Below are positions 6,665 to 13,287 of a stretch of DNA of 16,244 nt, one piece after another; the first letter of the stretch is position 1, and the number at the start of each line of letters is the position of its first letter. The notes beneath the pieces were generated by a model that was not told the DNA's origin, made no database searches, and saw nothing but the letters and a program-made list of their open reading frames with translations. The translations under genes were made by a program, and so were the position numbers. The stretch comes from JAIVGV01 sp031425275 (GTDB taxonomy: Bacteria > Acidobacteriota > Blastocatellia > Pyrinomonadales > Pyrinomonadaceae): assembly GCA_031425275.1 (NCBI GenBank), contig JANPJA010000093.1, forward strand, positions 1 to 16,244, read 5' to 3'.

Positions 6665-6677
6665 CGAAATCTTTCGT
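6664..6677. promoter_or_regulatory. Repressor operator, dyad 2 (upstream of -35)
   Basis: A shorter perfect dyad, ACGAAA-TC-TTTCGT, which equals ACGAA-N4-TTCGT, the same core as dyad 1. It touches the upstream end of the predicted -35 box. Two same-face sites suggest cooperative binding of two repressor dimers. Confidence 0.65.
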
Positions 6678-6720
6678 ACTTACATCATCAGGGATGTGCA
6701 TGAGATGCGCGGCGGCCTAT

Positions 6721-6746
6721 CTAAACGCTGCCGAGACACCGTTTAG
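6721..6746 (-). terminator. Hairpin immediately after the desaturase-family stop codon
   Basis: On the minus strand CTAAACG and CGTTTAG form a 7-bp stem around an inner TG/CA pair, beginning directly after the TAG stop (6747-6749). There is no U tract, so termination by the usual intrinsic mechanism would be weak. An overlapping 12-bp palindrome, GTTTAGCTAAAC (6741-6752), covers the stop codon itself. Confidence 0.45.
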
Positions 6747-7625
6747 CTAAACCTGCAATTGTCGGGTCGAGGCGGTCGGCGACCCTTCGCGCGCGGGGCG
6801 CGTGCCGTCGGGCAACAGCCACGGCGTGCGCGCGGGGCGAAAAGGCAGGGCGAGCAGTTTCGGGAGCGTCAACTCGGCCGCGTCGCGGTAGGCGGGCACG
6901 CCGATCTCGACGGCGGCCTGCGCCACGTTGAGGCGCATCGTGTCGTGGAGCCGATCCCAAACGCTCAGCCCGCTCGACCAGTTCGAGTCGGACTCCGCGC
7001 GCACCGTCGAGTGGTGGATGCCGTGCATCCGCGGCGTGACGACGAACGAACTGAGCCGCCGCTCCAGCGCGATCGGCAGACGCACGTTCGAGTGGTGGAA
7101 CAGGACGGAGACCATCAGGAGCGTCTGCCAGACGGAGAGCGCGAGGGGCGACACGCCGATCAAGACGATCTGGCCCGCGCGCCACGCGACGGAGACGACG
7201 AGTTCGCCGAAGTGGAAGCGGAGCGCGGTCGAGGCGTCGAGATCGAGGTCTGCGTGGTGGACGGCGTGGAAGCGCCAGAGGGCCGGCGCGCGGTGCGTCG
7301 CGACGTGCCAGAGGTAGAGCGTGTAGTCGAGCAGCAGCACCGCGAGCGCGGTCTCCAGCCACGCGGGCAGGCGGACGAGTTTGAGCAAGCCAACCTTGCG
7401 CCGCTCGACGAGCGCGGTCAGCCGTTCGGCGACGGGCTGCTCCGTGAGCCGCAGCGCGAGCGCGGCGGTGGCGGCGACCGAGAGGTTGCGGGCCTCGCGC
7501 CGCAGTTTCGGCTCGTCCGCGTCAAGCCTCAGCGGACGCCGGCGCTCAAGCCACCACAGCACGCCGAACGCGCCGACGATGAGCGGTGCGCTGAGCCAAG
7601 CGGGAACTTTGTCCGTCGTCTTCAT
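6747..7625 (-). CDS. Sterol desaturase / fatty acid hydroxylase family membrane enzyme
   Basis: A 292-residue integral membrane di-iron oxygenase of the ERG3/fatty acid hydroxylase superfamily, which inserts a hydroxyl or double bond into a lipid at the membrane. The histidine clusters are all visible: HVATH (107-111), HAVHH (120-124), FHHSN (176-180) and HGIHH (201-205). Hydrophobic segments lie near 11-25, 90-106, 142-158 and 160-176. The substrate cannot be told from sequence; sterol, hopanoid, carotenoid and fatty-acid substrates all occur in this superfamily. It starts 10 bp after the stop of the upstream glycosyltransferase on the same strand, so the two are probably cotranscribed and may act on one lipid or glycolipid. 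The C-terminal 40 residues, rich in Pro, Arg and Thr, are poorly conserved in type. Confidence 0.88.
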   Translation of the reverse strand: MKTTDKVPAWLSAPLIVGAFGVLWWLERRRPLRLDADEPKLRREARNLSVAATAALALRLTEQPVAERLTALVERRKVGLLKLVRLPAWLETALAVLLLDYTLYLWHVATHRAPALWRFHAVHHADLDLDASTALRFHFGELVVSVAWRAGQIVLIGVSPLALSVWQTLLMVSVLFHHSNVRLPIALERRLSSFVVTPRMHGIHHSTVRAESDSNWSSGLSVWDRLHDTMRLNVAQAAVEIGVPAYRDAAELTLPKLLALPFRPARTPWLLPDGTRPAREGSPTASTRQLQV

Positions 7626-7635
7626 AAGCCGGCGG

Positions 7636-8385
7636 TCAACCGGGCTGCTCGCGCCGTCGCCGCGCCCGCGCCGTGCGGACGGGCGCGTAAAAGTTGGCCA
7701 GCGTGTGCGGACGGACGCCGAGCCAGTAGAGCACTTGGAGTCCCGCCCAGCGCGCGAAGGTTAACAGAAAGCTGCGCCCCTCGAAGCGGCGCGACGAGGT
7801 GACGACGCGGCCGCGCGCGCGCGCGAAGCGGCCCTGACGGCGCAGGCGCGTGACGAGGTCTAAGTCTTCAAAGACCGGGAACGGCCGGAAGCCGCCCGCG
7901 CGTTCGTAAGCCTCGCGGCGGACGAAGAAGGCCGAGTCGCCGTAGGCCAACCCGACGGCGCGGAGTTTCGGGTAGAGCCACGTCATGAACCGCGCCGGCC
8001 GCGAGTCGCCGTCGAACGCGACGCCGAAGTTTCCGCCGACGGCCCCCGCGTCGGCGAGCGCGTCCGCGATGGCGCGGACGCCGTCGGCGGGCGCTCGCGT
8101 GTCCGCGTGCAAAAACCACAACACCTGAGAGCGCGCGGCTAAGGCCCCCGCGTGCATCTGCGCGCCCCGCCCGCGCTCCGACTCGATCACTCGCGCCCCG
8201 CAGGCGTGCGCGCGCGCGATCTCGCGCGTCGCGTCCGCGCTCCCGCCGTCAACCACGACGATCTCGCGCAGACCGCGCACGCGCGCGACCGCGTCGAGCG
8301 TCCCCGCGATGGAGCGCGCCTCGTCGAGCGCCGGGATGACGGCGGCGACCGAAAGGACGCACTCGATGTCACGCGGCTCGCTCAT
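7636..8385 (-). CDS. Family 2 glycosyltransferase, TIGR04283-like
   Basis: A 249-residue GT-A fold enzyme. The opening AAVIPALDEA (14-23), the VVVDGGSADAT nucleotide-sugar site (43-53), the GRGAQMHAGA segment (72-81) and LWFLHADT (89-96, the DXD-equivalent region) match the TIGR04283 group, known from genome context as rSAM/selenodomain-associated transferases. A hydrophobic C-terminal segment (LQVLYWLGV) may attach it to the membrane. It is the first gene of a two-gene minus-strand operon with the desaturase-family enzyme. No radical SAM or selenium partner is in the window, so the usual association is not seen here. No strong Shine-Dalgarno sequence precedes the ATG at 8385. Acceptor and sugar are unknown. 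Confidence 0.85.
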   Translation of the reverse strand: MSEPRDIECVLSVAAVIPALDEARSIAGTLDAVARVRGLREIVVVDGGSADATREIARAHACGARVIESERGRGAQMHAGALAARSQVLWFLHADTRAPADGVRAIADALADAGAVGGNFGVAFDGDSRPARFMTWLYPKLRAVGLAYGDSAFFVRREAYERAGGFRPFPVFEDLDLVTRLRRQGRFARARGRVVTSSRRFEGRSFLLTFARWAGLQVLYWLGVRPHTLANFYAPVRTARARRRREQPG

Positions 8386-8584
8386 CTCAACTTTACCGTC
8401 GGCAGTTGATCAGTATTATTTATCCTCATCATATTCCGTTTCGCGCGCCGACGCCACACCGTCCGGCGCGCGTTCTTTGCAGTTGACCCCGCGCGTGAAA
8501 TGATGAACACTAACCGCGTTCTGAAACCCCGCCGCGCGCGACGCGGCGAGACTCGCGCTCCGGCGATCGACGACGAGGGGAACG

Positions 8585-8995
8585 GTGGGACAGGAGACGA
8601 CGCACGCGGGTTCGGCCGAAGGGTCGGACGAGCCGGTGACGGTGCTGGTGGCCGAAGACTTCGAGGACACGCGCTTCCTGATGCGCGTCGAGTTGGAGCA
8701 GCGCGGCTTCCGCATCGTGGAGGCGACGAACGGCGAGGAGGCGGTCGCCGCGGCCCTGCGCGAGCGCCCGCGCATCGTCCTGATGGACATCGGCCTCCCC
8801 GTCATGGACGGCATCGACGCCACGCGCCAGTTACGCGCGAGCGCGGAAACCCGCGACACCGTCATCGTCGCCGTCACCGCCCACCACGAGTCCGAGTACC
8901 GCGCCAAGGCCCTCGACGCCGGCTGCAACGCCTACGTCACCAAGCCCATCGACTTCGACTGGCTCTCCGACCTCATCGACCGCCTGCTGCCGTAA
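8585..8995 (+). CDS. Single-domain response regulator (receiver only)
   Basis: A 136-residue CheY/DivK-type receiver with no output domain; it would act by protein interaction or as a phosphotransfer intermediate. Conserved residues are the acidic pair E24/D25, the phosphorylated D68 in VLMDIGLPVMDG, T98 in AVTAH and K120 in VTKPID. The start is GTG at 8585, preceded by GAGGGG at about 8576-8581; the 17 residues before the receiver fold (MGQETTHAGS and on) are polar and disordered-looking. It converges with the hybrid histidine kinase gene, which ends 129 bp away, making that kinase a candidate partner. The 199 bp upstream, shared with the divergent glycosyltransferase gene, holds TTGACC (8483-8488) as a possible -35 box and no gene. 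Confidence 0.92.
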   Translation: MGQETTHAGSAEGSDEPVTVLVAEDFEDTRFLMRVELEQRGFRIVEATNGEEAVAAALRERPRIVLMDIGLPVMDGIDATRQLRASAETRDTVIVAVTAHHESEYRAKALDAGCNAYVTKPIDFDWLSDLIDRLLP

Positions 8996-9036
8996 ACACC
9001 CGCGCCCGACTCAACACCGAAGCCGTGAACCGCAAA

Positions 9037-9066
9037 GAGAGGGGGCGGACACTGCCGCCCCCTCTC
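9037..9066. terminator. GC-rich bidirectional terminator hairpin
   Basis: GAGAGGGGGCGG (9037-9048) and CCGCCCCCTCTC (9055-9066) form a perfect 12-bp stem with a 6-nt loop. It lies between the convergent response regulator and hybrid kinase genes. There is no T tract on either side, so the effect may be mRNA end protection as much as termination. Confidence 0.7.
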
Positions 9067-9123
9067 GCGCGCAACGCGCCGTGTCACCAGCGCGTCACCG
9101 GCCACGCGGCCGCGCGCGCGCCC

Positions 9124-11922
9124 TCACTCAACGTGATCGTTGCGTCGGATGAGGCTGGCCATGACGGTCACCAACTCGGCCAGTTCGACCGGCTTGGAGA
9201 TGTGCATCTGGTAGCCCGCCCGCAACGCCCGCAGCCGGTCTTCCGTTCGCGCGTACGCCGTCAAGGCGATGGCCGGCATTTTCCCTCCGCGGCCGGCGGG
9301 CAGCGCCCTCACCTGCTTGATCAACTCGTAGCCGTCCTCGCCCGGCATCCCGATGTCGCTGATCAGGAGATCGGGCCGCTCCCCTTCGATAGCTTCGAGC
9401 GCCTCCCGGACGGTGCTGGCGGTCAAGACTTCCGCGCCGCACTGGCCGATGCCGGCCCTCAGCAACTGCCTCGTATCAAACTCATCATCCACCACCAGCA
9501 CCTTCAGCCCGTCTAACCTTTCGGGACAGTCGTACGCCGGGAGGGTCTCTCTGGCCGCCGGGTGGACGCGCTCCGCCGGATCATCCTTCTGATAGACCGG
9601 AACTAACGGAAGCTTCACGACGAAAGTCGCCCCCAGCCCCGCGCCCGGGCTCTCGGCCTGCACCGTGCCGCCGTGCAATTCCACCAAATGGCGGACGATT
9701 GACAGTCCGAGGCCGAGGCCGCCGTGCCGGCGGGTGGTCTTCTGGTCGGCCTGACGGAACCGCTCGAAGACGTGCGGCAGAAACTCCGCGTCGATCCCGG
9801 CCCCCGTGTCGCTGACCGCGATCTCGATGTGTGAGTTGACGCGCTCGAGCCTGACTTGCACGCGCCCGCCTTTGGGGGTGAACTTGATGGCGTTCGACAG
9901 CAGATTCCAGATGACCTGTTGCAGCCGCGCCGGATCGCCCGCGACGGAGACCACGCCCGTGTCCATCACCTTCTGAATCCGCACGTCCTTAGCTTCGGCC
10001 GCCGGCCGCAGCGACTCGATGGCCGATTCCATGAACGAGGTGGGATCGATCTGCCTGACGTCGAGGCGCAGGTTGCCCGTAATGATTCTTGAAACGTCGA
10101 GCAGGTCGTCGATCAGTTGCGACTGCGCGCGCGCGTTCCGCTCGATGGTTTCGAGCGCGGTGTTCACAACTTCTCCCTCGACTTGCCCGGAGCGCAGGAG
10201 GTGCGCCCAGCCGAGGATGGCCGTGAGCGGGGTGCGCAACTCGTGCGAGACGGTGGCGAGGAACTCGTCCTTCAGGCGGCTCGCCTCCCGCAACTCCTCC
10301 GCCGTGCGGCGCTGCTCGTCAACGTCCGTGTTCGTCCCGAACCAGCGCACGATCCGGCCCTGAGAATCCCGGAGCGGGTTGACGCGCGTCAGGAACCAGC
10401 GGAACACGCCGTCCGCACCTTTCAGCGGAAACTCCATCTCGAAAGGCTCGCCGGTTTCGATGGAAGCCTTCCACCTCTTCATCACCCGCGGCAGCATTTC
10501 GGGGTCGTGCACGGACTGCCAGCCCCACCCTTCCATCCCCTCCGGCGTCGTCCCCGTGTAGTCGTACCACCTCTGGTTGTACCAGAAGATGAAGCCGTCG
10601 GCCTCGGCCATCCACACCAACTGCGGCACGGCGTCGGCCAGTATGCGGAGCTGGCGCTCGCTCTCCCTGAGCGCCTCCTGCGCCCGCTTGCGCTCCGTGA
10701 CATCGCGGATGATGCCCGTGAAACGGCGCTCGCCCTTGGTGATGAATTCACTAAAAGAGATTTCGAGCGGCACCTCGTGCCCGTCTTTGTGCAAGCCCGG
10801 CACTTCGACGGCGTCCCAGTTAATGTGCCTCCGCCCGGTCTCCACGTAACGCTTGACGCCGGCCTGATGGAGGTGACGCAGGTAATCGGGCATCAACATC
10901 GTGAGCTGTTGTCCGCGTAGTTCTTCAAAGGTGTAGCCGAAGATTTTCTGCGTCGAGTGGTTGGTAAAGAGGAGGTTGCTCGCTTCGTCGATGGTAATGA
11001 TGGCGTCGGGCGCGGTCTCGGCCACCGCGCGGAACTGCTCTTCACTATTCCGCAGCGCCTCTTCGGTCAGCTTGCGATCCGTGATGTCGAGCGACAGGTA
11101 CAGTACGGAGCCGGGTCTGCCGTCCCCGCCCGGCAACGCCGTCCACGTGACCAGCAGTTGCCGCCGCCCCTTCGGGAGATCGACATCTATCTCTTGAGTT
11201 TCGCTGAGGCCGGTCGCGTACACGCGGTCGAGAATAGGCCTGACTACTTTGTCGGCTGCGGGCAGGACTTCGGCGTGCGCACGCCCAACTAACTGCTCCT
11301 CCGAGAGTCCCGTGATTTCGGAGGTCTGCCGGTTGACCAATACGAATCGGTGCTCCGGGCCTTCCATCACGCCGATGGCGATGGGCGCGTCCTCCAGCAC
11401 GAGGCGGGTGAAGTCTCGCCGGCGCTCGGCCTCGGCCCGGGCCGACTGTTCGCGCGAAAGTAGCTCCTCAAGTTGACTCTTCGACTCCTTCAGCTCTTCC
11501 TCGGCCCGCTTACGCTTCGTAACGTCGCGCGTGAAGCAGCGCGTGTGGACGAATTTATCTTCCTCCCACAGCACGTTCGAGTTGATGATCACGTCGCGGA
11601 CAGAGCCGTCCTTGCACCTCAGACGCGCCTCGTGGTCGTGCAGCGTCTCTCTGTTCGTCAGCCGGCGCAGGATGTCGTCGATCTCTTCCCGGTCGGCGTG
11701 GAACTCGGTGATGCTGCGCCCGACATACTCTTCCCGCGTGTAGCCGAGCAAGTCCAGTTCGGCCTGATTGGCCCACAGGATCGTCCCGTCGGCCCCGACC
11801 CAGTGGAGACCGACGGAGGCATTCTCGATGAAGTCGGCCAACTCACGCTCGCGCCGGCGCAACTCTTCGAGAGTGTCTGACTCCTCAGGGGAGCGTTCAG
11901 GCATTACGTCTTCAACCGCCAT
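9124..11922 (-). CDS. Soluble hybrid histidine kinase with four PAS domains and a C-terminal receiver
   Basis: A 932-residue cytoplasmic sensor kinase with no membrane segment. In order: PAS1 (about 28-138), a short coiled coil (138-170), PAS2 (170-286), PAS3 (293-414), PAS4 (421-540), HisKA (548-612) with phospho-acceptor H560 in TVSHELRTPL, the ATPase domain (660-775) with the N box N673/N677, DTGAGI (705-710) and GLGLGL (735-740), and a receiver (806-925) with D812/D813, phospho-acceptor D856, T888 and K910. Every catalytic residue I looked for is present. PAS4 resembles the PAS_3/PAC type often found in such kinases. The signal is unknown. The start is the ATG at 11922; an in-frame ATG six codons later is possible, as neither has an ideal ribosome site. 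No output domain is fused, so signal probably passes to other receivers. Confidence 0.93.
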   Translation of the reverse strand: MAVEDVMPERSPEESDTLEELRRRERELADFIENASVGLHWVGADGTILWANQAELDLLGYTREEYVGRSITEFHADREEIDDILRRLTNRETLHDHEARLRCKDGSVRDVIINSNVLWEEDKFVHTRCFTRDVTKRKRAEEELKESKSQLEELLSREQSARAEAERRRDFTRLVLEDAPIAIGVMEGPEHRFVLVNRQTSEITGLSEEQLVGRAHAEVLPAADKVVRPILDRVYATGLSETQEIDVDLPKGRRQLLVTWTALPGGDGRPGSVLYLSLDITDRKLTEEALRNSEEQFRAVAETAPDAIITIDEASNLLFTNHSTQKIFGYTFEELRGQQLTMLMPDYLRHLHQAGVKRYVETGRRHINWDAVEVPGLHKDGHEVPLEISFSEFITKGERRFTGIIRDVTERKRAQEALRESERQLRILADAVPQLVWMAEADGFIFWYNQRWYDYTGTTPEGMEGWGWQSVHDPEMLPRVMKRWKASIETGEPFEMEFPLKGADGVFRWFLTRVNPLRDSQGRIVRWFGTNTDVDEQRRTAEELREASRLKDEFLATVSHELRTPLTAILGWAHLLRSGQVEGEVVNTALETIERNARAQSQLIDDLLDVSRIITGNLRLDVRQIDPTSFMESAIESLRPAAEAKDVRIQKVMDTGVVSVAGDPARLQQVIWNLLSNAIKFTPKGGRVQVRLERVNSHIEIAVSDTGAGIDAEFLPHVFERFRQADQKTTRRHGGLGLGLSIVRHLVELHGGTVQAESPGAGLGATFVVKLPLVPVYQKDDPAERVHPAARETLPAYDCPERLDGLKVLVVDDEFDTRQLLRAGIGQCGAEVLTASTVREALEAIEGERPDLLISDIGMPGEDGYELIKQVRALPAGRGGKMPAIALTAYARTEDRLRALRAGYQMHISKPVELAELVTVMASLIRRNDHVE

Positions 11923-12007
11923 CAGGATTAGTCGGTTCCTTGATTCAATGTAAGAGGCGCGGCGGGGGTTTCCCCCTGACCAAGCCGCTCATTAAACGGG
12001 GGAATTC

Positions 12008-12035
12008 ATTATACGAAGTAATACAAAGATGTAAA
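12008..12035 (-). promoter_or_regulatory. Strong sigma-70-like promoter for the hybrid kinase
   Basis: On the minus strand TTTACA (12030-12035; five of six matches to TTGACA) is followed after 16 bp by a perfect TATAAT (12008-12013). The leader to the kinase start is about 80 nt and contains a small GGGGG-AAA-CCCCC hairpin (11964-11976). This is the best consensus promoter in the window. Confidence 0.65.
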
Positions 12036-12069
12036 TCCGTAAGTGGAGATCAACTGCCCCCTTCAAATT

Positions 12070-12110
12070 GACGCCGCCCGCAACACACCAAGGGTGTTGC
12101 GGGCGGCGTC
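12070..12110 (-). terminator. Long hairpin downstream of the dienelactone hydrolase region
   Basis: GACGCCGCCCGCAACAC (12070-12086) and its exact complement (12094-12110) form a 17-bp stem with a 7-nt loop, flanked by A/T-rich bases that can pair further (AAATT before, ATTT after). On the minus strand it follows the hydrolase and the remnant reading frame, so it probably terminates that transcript. Confidence 0.7.
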
Positions 12111-12138
12111 ATTTACATGCGCGGTCGCAGTTTCAGTG

Positions 12139-12235
12139 CTAACGGCGGCCGCGATTCTTTGGAACTACGCCGCCGTCGTTGCCGGGTGCGGGGCGTGAAT
12201 TTTCCTCAAACAGTTTGAAGAGACGAGTGCGGGCG
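12139..12235 (-). pseudogene. Remnant of an S9-peptidase-like 3' end
   Basis: After the hydrolase stop, another frame encodes TRLFKLFEENSRPAPG and ends NRGRR before a TAG stop at 12139-12141. This resembles the end of the S9 peptidase in this window (KRVLKLFTENLHPDSG, ending ARRNR, also TAG). The DNA agrees as well, sharing CAAACTGTTT and GGAAAAT in the same order and spacing. No start or catalytic region remains, so I read it as a leftover of a deleted or recombined copy. It is short, so chance or a shared 3' untranslated motif is possible. Confidence 0.45.
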
Positions 12236-13123
<888 letters not shown>

Positions 13124-13287
13124 TCTTCCTCCTCGCATGTGACTGAGCGGAGTAAGAGTTCACTCTCCCACCTCGCCGGTGAATCCGTCATCTGTTCATC
13201 GTTCGGGTCGGCGCAAGTGTCGTGGAAAAATCCGCTGCCCCTTGAGACATCTTGAGCCCTCAACCGATCTCGACCGTTTAAGCTCAA

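Noticed and set aside
6591..6701. N-terminal extension of the BlaI frame
   Set aside because: It would translate across the predicted promoter and both operators, and a good ribosome site precedes the ATG at 6590.
12008..12022. A loxP-like string, ACTTCGTATAATG on the minus strand, near the kinase promoter
   Set aside because: There is only one half-site and no inverted partner. It coincides with a consensus -10 box (TATAAT), so the resemblance is by chance.
11923..12235. Possible missing gene in the 313-bp gap upstream of the hybrid kinase
   Set aside because: No credible start with a coding frame is seen. The gap is accounted for by the kinase leader and promoter, a long hairpin and the short S9-like remnant.
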